DNA of 64,000 bases from Cristatella mucedo. Its lineage: Eukaryota; Bryozoa; Phylactolaemata; Cristatellidae. This document shows, in pieces, positions 36,301 through 49,909 of this stretch (the first letter of the stretch is position 1; each line of letters begins with the position of its first letter). A program made the position numbers and the translations under genes. The notes below the pieces were generated by a model. It was not told the DNA's origin, made no database searches, and saw only the letters and a list, made by a program, of their open reading frames with translations. The stretch spans positions 3,020,501-3,084,500 of the forward strand of contig WPIO01000002.1 of NCBI GenBank assembly GCA_009760855.2, given 5' to 3'.

Positions 36301-39300
36301 CCTTCGTGTACTTATGCGTCCTGACTCTGTTCACATTACCGATTGACACTCTTCCTTTCCAGCACATATAAAGGGCATAGAAAGATATTTAGTTCTCTTT
36401 AAGTTGTTATGCAAATATCATTAAACCATTATTATTATTTTATTAATATTACTATTACTATAACCAGTTGCAAAAGCTTGGCATTTCTTAAAGGTAAACG
36501 TCGTAGGGACTGTGATTTTTTAGGTACAATGCGCAATGACAATCAATTTAGTGAGCAGCTGAATGCAGCTGCCTGCAATTCTTCTTTCCAGTTCATGCAA
36601 TCGATAGTTTGCACAGTTTCAGCATTTTTTCATTGTCAATTGTCATTGTCAATTGTCAATTCAATTGTCAATTTGTTTTTAGCGAATAAAGTATTTCACT
36701 GAATATAGATTTCATAAAGCCTACGCATTAGGCTAGTATGGTGCCTTTAGTGCCACGGTAGCCAACTATCTAGACAACACATTTTTTTCTGGTCTGTATT
36801 TAAAAACGTGTCTTAGCCCAATGGTAAGGTGCTGGTACTCAACTACCATGATCACGGGTTTAACTCCTGCAGCAAGTAGTCCTTTATCACAGCTGCAAGC
36901 AAGAGTGATAGCCTCTAGCTAAGTCTCATTTGCCGGCTGTATGAACGCAGCTTTTTTATCAGCCGTCTTTTTGTTTACCGAATACTTTGTACTTTGAGTG
37001 AAGCTGTTTGCCCAGGGGCAGTGAGTTGTGGTGCAAGTGGCAAAACGCGATCCATTGCAAAGCGAGTCTCAGTGGGTGGTGCCCAGGGCAAGCATGATGG
37101 AATGGCTATGGCTGGTCGCTCTTTGTCTGAAGAGGCTTGTCCTTCACCTTCAGATGCCCGAGTTTGGTGGAATCGCTGTGGAAGTTGTCGGGTCGTATGG
37201 TTTAGATAGGGTCGGTGAACAGATTGAACGTTGCCGCTCCGGTCTCTCGGTCCATGCTATTTAGCACGTAAAAGTGACACGCGAAATTAGCCAATGACAC
37301 TTTTTTACGTTTACATTTTGCACCCTTGGCACATGCTAGATGTTTCGTCCATTGCCCGCCGACGTCGTGTCACGTCCGACAGTCGCTGAGCTGGTGCCAT
37401 TCACTGCTGCACGCCAGTGCATTCGTTCTCGTTTCGCGAGCTGCTGCTGCCACATTCTTCCGTCTGCCGTCTTGGTTGAAGAAAATGGCGTGTCATGGCG
37501 AGCACACCTACCTCTACAGCCATCTGGTGCTGCAAGCGCTCGCTCACGAGAGCAAGGGTGGTGCGCGTGTTCGGCGTCTGAGGCAAGAGCTGGAGCGGCA
37601 CGCCAAAGAGAGGCAGGTCGCCTGTGTAGCGAGCCGGGTGCCATTGGCTGCCCAGCGCTGCCACTGCCGCCGCCGGTCTCCTGCCTCCTCGGGCAGCTTA
37701 GTTGCATGCAATCGGCTGGTTGCAGAGGCGCTTAACACGTGCAATCGCAGCAGCATCATCTAGGTGGCTGCACCGTCCATTTTTACTCTACAGAGGACTG
37801 GATGTGACGCCCATAACCATGGCTCTCAGCGGCGCCGCCAGGTACCCCCAGGCCTGCCAGGCCGTCGGAGGCATGCTCTCCAAGGGCGCGCTCAACCCAG
37901 CCGACGTGAGCGTGGTGCGTCGTCCACCGAAGTGCATGTCCCGTTCCTTATCACCAGGCCGTGGCTGCAGCTGGTTCAGATTTATCGTTGGAGCTTGCTC
38001 CGCTGCTGCCTGACCCGTGATTAGAAGCTGAGTGCCCTCAACTGTGCACGCGTGCGAATGCAAGCATTCCGCATCGCTGTAGTTATTCCGAATGTACTCT
38101 GCCGATGACCCACCGCCAGTGGACCTTGTGCGAAGCCCGCAGCTGCTAGGTGAGCCATTCGATACCGTGGCTGGCTGACTGAAGTGTGTCGTTGGCAGGC
38201 AGCTGTGTAGCACGTCGTAGTTTTAGACGCTGTATCGCGCATTTTTTTGGACAGTGCTCGGTCTCAAATGGAGCTGCTGCATCTGGCTTTACGAGCATAT
38301 TGCCTTAAACGTAGGCGTGGCATTTCATGACAAGATGCATTTGCCTGACCAGGCGCACGTGTCTTCACCGTCTTAGCTTCGTCGTGTGGAACTCTTCTTC
38401 AGCCAGTGGTTTAGGTACTCACCCAGGCCAAGGTTGTGGTTTCTAGCCCCGAGGCATATGTGAAGCACCTGAACGGAGATTAAGTTCTGTTAGGGCGCTA
38501 TACAAATGATTTATATATTTTTTGTATTGTAGCCTAGGTTCCTGTCCTGTAAGCATTGCTGCTACGTTAAGTATGTGTGGATGGGATTCACTGCCAGATT
38601 TGTCACAAATCATTTGTCGCGTTGGAGTTTGCTGTGTGCATTTTTGACCCGCATGGATGCACCAGTTTGCAATCCAACAGAGAAAGATGAATGTGACGAT
38701 GTTTCATCGAACACTACTCTTGCAACAGCACTGACCGGTGGAAATGTTTGAATATTTAGACAGGCTGGTCGTGGCTGGGGGCACTTCCAGCGTTCACATC
38801 CACGAAATGATAACGTTTAGGTCGATCGATGCAGGGACAAGCATATGCTCTTCATGTTTACTCGCATCTTTAGCATGTGTTCTCTTAAGCTTCAGTACTT
38901 TTGCTATTTACAAGCTCTTTACAATGAAGGGGACGATGTATGTTACCCAATTAAAGCTCAGGCATTTAGGGCAAAATATCTAAGCATTTCTCAGAACCTT
39001 CTTGGTTGTTCAGCAACATCATAATATGGTAACTTTAAGCCACAGAAAGCCAATGGTAAAAAATTGAACAGAGCAAATCAAGGTATTTTAAGGGACGTAT
39101 GACTCACCTCAAATGCACTTGAAAAATCTTTGCATGGCCTCCTGCTGCTGCTGACAAGAAGATCAGCATAGCTGATGGAAGCTGAGGTGGCACTGGGCCT
39201 GCCTATTCGCCTGATTAAGCCGAGGCAACTGGCGGTTCTGCTTAAAAGAGTCTGCCCCTAGCGGCTTGATAATCGACTCATCACAACGTTCCTTTGACGG

Positions 39301-40847
39301 TGCTAGCAGCTGTAATAGCCGTGCTGAGGTTTGGTTGCAGGCATCTAAGTTTGGTGATCGAATACCAGAAATCCAAAGTAAAGGCAAAGCGGTTCGTGCT
39401 GCGAGGTTAAGTCAGTCATCGTCTAACCGGACAGTAGATGTTGTGCTTCATATAATTAAGTGCACTGTAGCTGCTGCCATAACTAGGCCTCATCCTGAAA
39501 TCAGCATGCTTGCACGACTTTCTGTTTGTGGTTAATCCTGCTGGGTGTGTGCTGGAAGGTAAGTTCTTCTCCGAGAGATTGCTAATCGATAAGCAGTAGC
39601 TCTCAACGCAGTGGGAGCTAGTTGCATACTCGGCAGTGGTGCTCTCTTGGTGGTGCTTTACTTTACCCTAACATCCTCTTTAAACTTGTTCTGCTTCTGC
39701 TGCTGCTGCTTTGGTGTGCTGCTGCCACTGCTGCTGTGGTGTGCTGCTGCTGCTGTGGCGTGCTACTACTGTATATTACAAACACTACTCAAACAGAAGT
39801 GCTTAAGCATTTATGCTGGTGCCATTTTTATTGAGGCACACCAACATTGACTAGATGCCATTTTATATCAGTAATGTTACACTCTTGGGTAATAGTTTCT
39901 AGTTTAATTTGCTTCTGCATCTGTGTGTGGTTTGAACGACATGGCTTGGTATGGATTAATATGGTTAATAGAAGGGTGTTTTTTTTCTGAGCTAACCTTG
40001 TCAGGAAAGGTCTAGACCAGCGAGATTTCCCTTTTCTGGGACTTGTTTCAACTAGGGTGCCTGTGTGTATGCTATGCAGATGAATGTATATCTGCAGTGC
40101 TGGTTCGAAGAATCTACGCATCTAGGAGTCTAGTTAAGACCTCAAAACACATTATTTGAATTTTTCTCAAAGTCCCAAAGAAATGCTTTTAGAAGGTAAG
40201 ATTCTTATTAGGGAGATTGTCATTCATGCTAAATGATGCGTGCTGCCACCTCGGTTTGCTTACTACGTCAGGTAAACATACTCAGTGAATATAGCTGCTT
40301 GCTACCAAGATGGTCCGTTGTAATTTCAAAATATGGAGCGACCGGAGGCCGTCTGCTGTGGGATTAAGCACCTAAAAGAATTTCACCCCGGAGCAGAGAA
40401 CAATCATGCAACCTCCAGGTTCCCTTTACAGTGCTCTATCGATTAGGCTAAGTGACTACTTTGTGTTCGTTGCTCAGTACAGGGCTTTAAGCCTCGGTTT
40501 TAAATTTCACTTGCGTGAGGCAAATAACAGTGTACTGTCCGAATGAATGTTTGTTTGTAATTGCAAATTTGATGCCGAACTACGACCATTATGCTTGTTG
40601 TGGTCGGTGACCAGAGTGAGGGAGGAAGAGAGATAGAGAGGTAGAGAATCTGCTGCACGACGACTTGAGCGGGTCCAGGCAAGTGGAGGAACTCCAGCGA
40701 GTGGTATGATCTTGCAGTTAGCCCGGAAACTGACCGCCCCTATTTAGAGCACGGAGAATCTTGACGTGGCCTTGCACCCATCATTTGGTGAACAGCAAAC
40801 TCCTTGCAGTGAAAAAATTGTAAGCAGCACAATATACATATGTATGG

Positions 40848-40946
<99 letters not shown>

Positions 40947-43900
40947 GTTTATACGCACACACATAGGGTTGGTATTGGAAAGGTTAAAGATAAAGCAAAT
41001 AATTATATGTGCCCTCTTTATTAGCTTATAGGTCGGTGTGCTCACACGATCCACTTTGGGTTTTCGACGTCATGCAGCATTCCAAATTCTTCAATGCTTA
41101 TCTTTCGCATGTTTCAGTCCGACTTATGGGTATAGGAGACTCACTTCCTCAGGCAGCAAGATCCCGGGTTTCTATTCTTCTCATCGGCGATTGCTTCTTT
41201 TGTGTTTGCTTTAGATCGACATTTAGTTTATTTCCTTGCAGATATGCTCAGCGAAGCACTTTTCAAGCCAGGCGCCAAGATCAATCCAGAGTACAAATCC
41301 AAATATGCTTATATGCTAGCATACTCGTCTGCCGTGTACGAGACCTTTACTAAGAAGGTTAGTAGTGCAGCAGCATTACTGCTTATATGGCCTCCCGGCT
41401 ACTTCCTTTTTCCCATTCGACTTTTGTAGGGTCGAGCAACCCATGCACGCACTGTAGATGTTGCCACGTTCTTTAGTATTAATAATAAAACATTTTCTCA
41501 GCCCCCACCTAATCTCTTTCTGTGCACTTTACATATGCTGAAAAAGAACCACATGAATTGGTTAGTCGTCACATCCACAACTTCATCATGCAAATTCAAA
41601 TTAGATGTATACAGGCTAAGGACAGGAGACGTTGACAGAGCAAAGGCTGTAAGGAATGAGGGGTTTCTAGCTTCTTTTGAATAACGTCAAATCAGAATAT
41701 GACGTTGTTTTATTCGGTAGTGAGTTTCAGTCTTTGGTAGCATAGTCAATTAATGCAAGCAAAGTTCTTATGCTGACCCACAAGGCCTGCCACGGCTTGG
41801 CTCCTTCGTACCTAGCTGAACTGCTGCATCAGTTTCAGCCTGTTCGCGCCCTCAGGTCCTGTGTGGACAATAAATTAGCTGTCCCATTCCTCCGCTTAAA
41901 GACAGTTGGCGACAGAAGCTTTAGCTCTGCAGGTCCTAGACTGTGGAACTCGCTTCCACAATTCTTACGCAACGACATCTACTCTCCTACTGTCGACTAT
42001 GGCACATCTTTTTCAGCGGTCCTGAACTGCTACTTCTATGCTACTCACTACCTCAACTGCTCTCCTAACTCTGCTATGCTTCCCACTTTCTCTTTGTTGC
42101 GTGAGACGAAGTCTGTTGGCTACCGAATGCGTACCGAAAGCCACTTAGGCTGTGAGTGCGCTATACAAAACTCTCCTGCGTAACACCCACACGGTCTTTA
42201 TGACTTTGTGGAGTTACTGACGGAGATACATACATACATACAAGGTCTACAGCATCCGACCGAGCGACCAGACTCGGAAAAGCAGGTGGTTCGGCAGGAG
42301 ATTTTATTAGGAAGTAGTTCAGATAGTTAGACCGGATCAAGAGAGTGCAGGGACCTAAAGGTGAGATACAGAATCTTAAAGGCAATATGCTGCTTGGTGG
42401 ATAGCTGGTGTAGTTTGGTAAGAAGTGCTTTAATGTGGCATTTGTTATTTTACGGCAGACAACCCTTGCTGCCGAATTTTTCACTAACTTTAAGCATGGC
42501 TGTGGTGGACGCAAGTCTGAATATTCTTTGGCAGTGTTATGTAGGTGAAATTAGGCAGGCTTGACTGTTGACCTGCTATTGTCAAGTAATGAGAAGTCGT
42601 TGTGTGGGAGGACAAACGTTCTATACAAACGTTTGCAAAAGATATGCTGCCCAAGCTAATTCAGAGGGTTAGGCTTTTGATTTCCGAGTAAGACTACGTT
42701 TGCTCATTATTGTTAAGTTGGTTTTATTGTCATTCAGTTTGAGAAAGCTTGCTGCCATCCAAGTGTGAATGTTAGCAATACATTCTGCAAAAGAGCTGTG
42801 AGAGTTTGAGATGATGTAAAGAAGGGTATGATCAAAGCAAAGGTACAGCTTGTATATATAATATATAATTCATTTGTATGTCATGTCGTCTGCATAAAAA
42901 TGAAAGCTTAAGATTGTGCTTGACGTTTACATCGGCTAGAGGAAGAGTATAAATTGTGAAAATAAGTGAACCTCAAGTTGATCCCTGGCCATTCAGTACT
43001 TCAAAGGATCAGTGGATGTTCGTTGGCTGTTGACATTTACTCTCAGCAGTCTCACACTGAGATACAATGTAAAAAAATAAATAAAATTATTAGATAATTT
43101 TAACAGCCTCATTTGTATAGTAGCAGAAGAGCCTTAACGGCTGTTTTTCTACTGCTTTAAGTTGGCAGTAAAGGATCGTTCACTGCAGTATTCGAACCCA
43201 CGACCTCGGTCGTGAAGAGCAAGCACTTTACCTCCTGGGCTATCACGGCCTTGTAGCACAGTGCCTCTGATGCCCAGTCAAAGGAGCTGGCACTCAAGAA
43301 TTTGGTGATCAATGGTATCAAAAGCTGCTGAAAGATCCAGCAAAACTAGCTGAGACCTAAGTTAGCACTCCTGAGAACGTCATTATGTACTTGCAGCAGT
43401 GCTGATTCTGTGGAGTGATTTGCTCTCAAATCTGACTGGAATTCTCTTGCCAGGCTTGAAGTTTGATATACCTGTAAATGTTTAACTGGTCTGCCAGCTC
43501 CTAACTCCACAGAGTGTCTTTGATAGAAACTGTAATAGGGAGACTAGGCAGAAATTTCGTAAGTCATCTACTGGTCAAGTGTCGACTTCTGAACGAGTTG
43601 ATTAATAGTGGCCTCTTTGAAAGATGGTTGGACAGAACCCAGAGGACAGATTTATTAGGCTAGTTGTACAGGGCAGCTGTAAATCTGGGCATCAGAAGAA
43701 CAGGAGTATGGGCCTAGAGGACTAGTAGTCTTCACTGGGAGCTTAACGTGTTAGGAGGGCAGCATTGGTAGGCTTGAATGTAGACATTGAGGTAGAGTGA
43801 GAAATGGAGGTTGAAGACTCTACGAAGGATGTTATTTTGCATACCGATGCTTGGACATTGTCTATCTTGCTTTCAAAGAAAAGCTATAAAAGCAGTAGGT

Positions 43901-46900
43901 TGGTTTGCCGGTAGGATCACTAGGTATGAAGCTGACTTCTATGTAGTTAAGGAGATAGTTGATGATTGACGGTCGACATCAGCATGTTGGAATTGTGCAT
44001 CAGTGATGCCACAAAGTTCTTGTAGAAGCTAGACTTTGCCTGATCTAAGTTGGAATAGGGACGATCTACAATTACTTTCTAGTGTCACACAATTGACAGT
44101 AAGTCCTGATATTTTGTATTTTTTTCAAGCTTGCCCTTAGCATTTCTAGCTAGATTAACATGTGCAGTAAACCGTAAGATTTCTGGGAAAGGGCAAAAAT
44201 TGTAGTTAGAGGAACAGTTTTATCCAGAACATTAGCAAACGTCATGCTTTAGAAGTCCACCAGTGAGGGCTCGTCAAATGAAGGATCGACCTGACGGATG
44301 AGGGAGATATTTTTGCAAGCAGCTTCACCAACAGAGTTCTTAAGGTTTTGCATTTCGAAGTCGGTTTCTTATGCCAACAAGGATACATACTGCTGAGAGA
44401 AAGAGATTCGAATGCATTCAGATGTGCAGGATTTGGTAATACTAGGAGTTAAAAGCATACAATCATAGGAGAATAATAATAATAATACACTTGATAAAGG
44501 GCCCTCAGAGAACTCAAGCTCTTTCTAGGTGCTTTACATCTGCTGAACATGTGATCTAGAGTTTTACCTTTGTTGTGAGTGGGACCATAAACATGAGTGA
44601 TGAGAGAAAATGAATCATCCAGAGCAAGTTTGGGCACGTAGGGGTCAGTTGGGTTATCGAAATGAATATTGAAATCGCCTAGTACGAGGAAAGGTCGTTT
44701 TATTGATCAGAGTCGCAATGAGATTGGAAAAATCTTAAATCAAGCAAGACTTGATACCTCGGTGGACGATAGATTACTACCACCATTGGCAGCGTAGTTT
44801 GGATAGGCTCACTACTCAGTGCACAAGATTTGAAAAACTGCTTCGATTGGATGGCCACCGGCTTGAAATTGAGTTAAGCACAAGTATCGATTGCTACACC
44901 ACCTCCAGTTTTTTTACCTCGGGGTTTGAAAGAAGAGTATTCTTGGAGTGGGGTCACTTGTAGTCGGGCTGTAGGGGCTCGTGGGCGCAATGGCGGCGCG
45001 ATGAAGGACGAAGCCCCCACAAGCGAGTTGTGGTGCTGACGAAGACGGCTATATTGTATCGCATACAGGCAACACAAGCAAGTGAGTGTACATACTGGTG
45101 TAGTGGTAGTAGCTGTCGTGCGTGCTGCTCCGGAGCACGTGGTGATAAGAGCGAGAAGAATGGATAGCCTGCGTACAGGCCGACACGCAGAAAGAAAGTG
45201 AGTTGAGAACAAGGATAAGTCACGTGCCGGCACGAAGCGCTCCCTTTGGGCTAATGGAACGTCGGCTGGGGCCAGAACCACGTGTTGGCGATGACATACC
45301 CACAAAGCAGTTTATCGATCGTTCAGAGCCAACAAGTTAAGGTCATCGTCAAGAAAAGTGTAACGGATTATTAGGGTTTTATTGCATTTGGTATGTTCAT
45401 TCCAAAGGCGCATTTTAATACCCCCCCCCCTGTTGTTGCAGGCTTGATGACTATAAAGTTGGAGTAATTTTCTGCAGTGCTTGAGCAATTGCATGGTGGA
45501 TGGCTTGTAACATAGCAAGAAATGCTGGAGATGCATCTCTTACCCCTCCCCTTATACTTCGTCTGGGCTTCGTGCAGCGCATACCTAATTTACTAGTCTT
45601 TGCAAAAGTGGTGGCATCCAGGAATGCATTTGAACCGAAAGAATGAGATGGTAGTAGGCTTGCACAACAGTACCGTATAGTAGGGTCACTAAAAGCCTGC
45701 AAAACTAAAAACGGTGGATGGCACGGGTATAGGGGCACTAGCCAGAAAAGCGGTGGGCGTGGGCAATTATTTAATATCCATGAGCATGTCATTTGTTATG
45801 GGTCATTTCTTATGCGCTGTGAACGGGTCGACTTGAAGCAGATCTTAACTTTTGTAGATTCCTAGTTTGGTGCTTCCAATTCTGGCAAAAATTCTGCACC
45901 GATCAGAAAACGCTAAGTCACGTTTGGTGAACTGTAAGCGGTGCCAGACCAGATTAAGCCATGATTCCAGACCTTGACCTTTTACAGAGCAAGCATGCTG
46001 AAGGGACATGTCTGGCTGACCAGTCGCTCCGAAAGCCCCTTTAAGTCGGTCTAGGGGGGGGGGGCCGAGGCCTCTGCTTCCCCTCACTATACATATATAG
46101 TTCAAGCATTCATCTTCTATGCCTACTTCACTTCTCTATCCCAATCTCTTTTGCACTCTGCATCTTTAGTCAAGCTGGTCATTGTGGTGTGTGACAACCC
46201 TTCGAACGACCTGTCGTCGGACTGGGTAGCGAGACCGAGCAACAAGCCTGCCGGCTCCAACACCAAGTACTTTATTCAGATAAACGTTGGCCACGCCCAG
46301 TCTACGAACTCAAGGCTGCCGGTATCGAGGGATCTAGCCCTCCCCTCCCGTTGTACTCATTCGGTAGCCCTTATATCCCATGCATGCATTGTTTTTGCAC
46401 TGGCGAGCCATTGTTCATTCCGAACCCGCCCGACAGCTGGTGGCAGTTTGTGGTAGATGGATGACCACACAGATGCAGCCAATGCTTGGATTTGGGCCAG
46501 ACTGCCGAGTCATGAGCTAATGTCTGCCCACCACCACTCGAGAGCCTGCCTCTGCTTAAGCAGTCTGAGCCCTCGTAAGGCCTCTGCCCAGTGATCGCAG
46601 GCTGCTGCAGTCACGTTTCCTCACACGGTGGAGCACGTGCACTTGTCTCGCGTGCCCCATGTTTGTGCTTACCCGATATCCGTGCCATCATCACGGTGCA
46701 TTGTTGATCGGTTCGACTGTCCATTTTTGCAATGCTGCTGCTGCTAGGAATGTGAGCGTGCATTCATTATTGGCACTCTTAAAGTCGGCGATCGCTCGTG
46801 CGCTCATCCCCTCATCTAATCTAATGGGAGAGGATGTCTTCTACGCGATCCTGCCTTTTTAGTGTGGCAATCCTGTATGGACTTAGGCTAGCCTGCGAGG

Positions 46901-49878
46901 AATCCCTGACCAGCTCGCCGATGCTAATTGATGCTCGTGCAATGCGGCTTGTGATACCAGCTGCACTGCACCGTCAGCAGGACTTTTACACCGTATACGT
47001 TGTAAACTGCTGCAATTAGATATCATCGTAGGGTTAAGGTGAAAGGGGGGACCTGGGTTGTCCTCGGGAGTTGTATCTATGACCTTGGACACCAGATGCA
47101 AATGCAGTCCCATTCAGACTAGGGCTGTTTGTTGGTCAATTGCACGGCATTCGCCTTCAGGGCTGTAACGGCTGAGGCCTGGCTCCTTGGCAGCGAGGAG
47201 AGTTGACTGCTGCAGTTTACCCCCAGTCCTACTTTCTGTTCGCAACGGTGTGGTACCACCGCTCTTGGTTTGCCCTCATGTGTTGCCCTGCCTGGCATTC
47301 TGCTGTTGCTGGTGTGCGAGTGTCGGCTGTTTTTATCATTCTTGAGCTTTTTCTTCTGCCACAGAATGCCAGGAAAGGTGTGAACAAGGATGAGCTCAAG
47401 GTGACACTGCAGGCTCTCGAGAAAGCACAGACCCTGTGTGGTGGAGAAAGCAAGGTTGGCTCGGAGCTCATAGCCGATCTCGGCGCTCTGTTTGCCTGCC
47501 TCAAGTGAGTCTTCCTCTCCTCTCTGGGTCTTGCCAGTCAGCTGCTAGCGCTTTTGGATGATCGAGTGAGCTTTTGATTTACCTCAAAATACAATAAAAC
47601 GGACGCATCACCTTGGCCGGGCCTTGCGGTTGTAGGTTTCCAGTGGTTGCAATGGGTGTTCTGCGATGGGTTGATTACACGGTGTCAGATCCTCTTTATT
47701 TCGTCCATAACACCGACCACACACCACTGCATCTGGCAATATTGGATGAGGTGAGTTGCATTTCAATGGCTTATGCTCCTGCCAGTCTTTGCATTTGTGC
47801 ACTGCCCCCTCCATAAGAAAGGTGTGGGGGCGCCAAGGGTGATAGTGGCAGAGCGCTCTTGTAGGTGCCGTTGGTCGTGGTTTCAGTCTGAGCTGTACGC
47901 CGCCTTACATGAACGATATGGCTACAAGCAGGTTTCTGCTACCAGTGTGGACTTAAAGCCTGTTTGCAACGGTTTGGGCTCTTGGTGCTTAAACTCAAGC
48001 GAACAGTTGTCGAAGCCGTTTTCCTGATTGCCCCCCCCCCTTTTGTTTACTGCTTGCATTCACTCAACTATGAAGAACCGTTGCTCTTTGCATTCGCTCT
48101 ATAACCACGACAAGTTCAGCGTTCAATGAACTTACTGCCAACAAAAGGCTACTGAACCACAGCATGGTAATATCGACGGCAGACGGCACAGACCTTAGCA
48201 TTATTTTTAGCTGCTCGAAACAAGTGCAAAATGGGCCTCTTTTTTTATGACCCACTGCCTCTTCTCTTGCTCTTTTCTTTCTTTCTCTTCTTTCTTCTTT
48301 CTGAAGTGGTTAGGTTTTTTGGTAAGACACGTTGCTGTTGTTTTTTCCGTTTACTCATTTTGCCATAAGCTGCAGAAACAGTTTGAGATGTGCCTTCAGT
48401 TTTTCTTCAATCACAACATTATTTGACGAATTTTGGCACCTACCAAGTCAGGAACATTTTCCGTCGGTTTTTATCATGGATGCCGTGTGTATGCTCTCAA
48501 GAAGGTCGCATCATCTCAAACGCTAGCTATTGCTGAGGAGCCAATATAAAGGTCTAACAAAAGTGGCTCTGCTTGTAGTGAGTCTATCGGTGGCTTGTCG
48601 TGTCACCTACTTAAAGGGCTGCACTGTCACTCGTTGCTGTGGGGTGCACACCCCCCCCCCGAATACCACGGGTAGGGTTGATTAGCTGATGAGCCTAGAA
48701 ATTGGTCCTGGTTGGGACCGTTCTGTTTTCATTGCCCACGAGCTGCTGTACGACCTATTTACGACCTTATGTCTCACCTTCTTAGATAGGCACCAACCAG
48801 TCACTGCTGCACGACCGTATTCTCGAGCTTTTGAAGCGCCTGTTCGAGGCTACATACGAGGAGCTAGATGTGCTCGTTCAGGTGAGTCGCCGATATTGCA
48901 CGTGTGTCGATTGGTCCGCGTGCACGTGTGCGCATGCGCCCGTCCGTATGTGGGAGCCTGCAGCAGCAGCAGAAGCAGCTGCCCCATCTGGCGGCGCCTT
49001 GCTTGGCCACCGCCACTGCTTTCTGGCTGTGGGATCTGATGTCTTGTGCTTCTGTCGATGATCGCCGTCTAGCTGGAACTAAAGAAGACGATTCTCGACC
49101 GCATGGTGCATCTGCTGAGCAGGGGCAGCCACGTCACAGCTGCTGTCATCCAGTACGTGCGCGGCTGCTGGGAAAAGCGCAGCACCGACAATTCGCTCAT
49201 TCGCTACTTTGTCACTGAGGTGAGAGCTCTGCGCTAGCACCAGGTCCCAGGCAGTGCGTTGGGCGCGGGATGCGGGCACGACAGTGCGCAGTGGCACGGA
49301 GCTAGCTTTCGTTGGCTGTCGTCGCGAGTGCTCGGACGGTAAATGGTCCCCCTTCCTTCCCCGAGGGAGGATGAGTTGGACGGTCAACCGGAGGTAGCTC
49401 ACCGTGGCTACAGGCACCTCCTGCATGCCGTGCCGAATTTAGATAACGGGAGGTAGTGTATGGAAAGGAGCAGCATCGTAATTGGCTTGGATTTGCCTTC
49501 GTGTTAGTCCAAGTGCTTACTCATTGGCTGCCAGTGAGGCGGCTGGGCCGAGGGACTTCTGTCGAAGGCATCTTGGCGATAATCTATTTAGCTGGGCAGC
49601 TCATTTCGGTTGCCCCGGCGCCAGGCTTCTTTGTTGCTGCTTTTCCAGTTAAGGCACTGCTAGTTGGCCGGTCTATGGTGGCCTGCTTTAGTTTGATAAC
49701 TGTGAGCCCCGGTCTCTGGTACTGTCTGCAGCAAGATATCTAGAGACCAGATTAATTAATTAATTGTGGTAGCTGGCTTCTTGGCACAGACACTAATTGT
49801 GGTTGGACGACAGATCCGGTGGTTCCGAGATCTCACGATCTGAAAGTCAATTGGCCTGTGTTCGAGTCTTTGTCTGAC

Positions 49879-49909
<31 letters not shown>

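Larger units (their letters stand above)
41478..45300 (-). mobile_element. Degenerate LINE with APE endonuclease and reverse transcriptase remains
   Basis: Reading along the minus strand, [13 protein letters not shown] near 44900 and LGDFNIHFD near 44680 are APE-endonuclease motifs. HFYADDMTY near 42885 carries the reverse transcriptase YADD box, and [11 protein letters not shown] near 42480 belongs to the C-terminal part. The copy ends with a diverged family B tail at about 41478-41560. Frames are broken many times. Other elements lie inside it: a family B tail at 44472-44540, a SINE near 43088-43250 and a plus-strand LINE at 41750-42242. CR1/L2-like clade membership is an inference. It fills most of the intron between NELFCD exons 11 and 12. 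Confidence 0.78.

Noticed and set aside
40740-41054. Open frames of poly(Cys-Val) or poly(His-Thr) over CA/GT runs (also 9661, 10603, 12906, 14219, 22709)
   Set aside because: They are translations of dinucleotide microsatellites with no splice context or family similarity.
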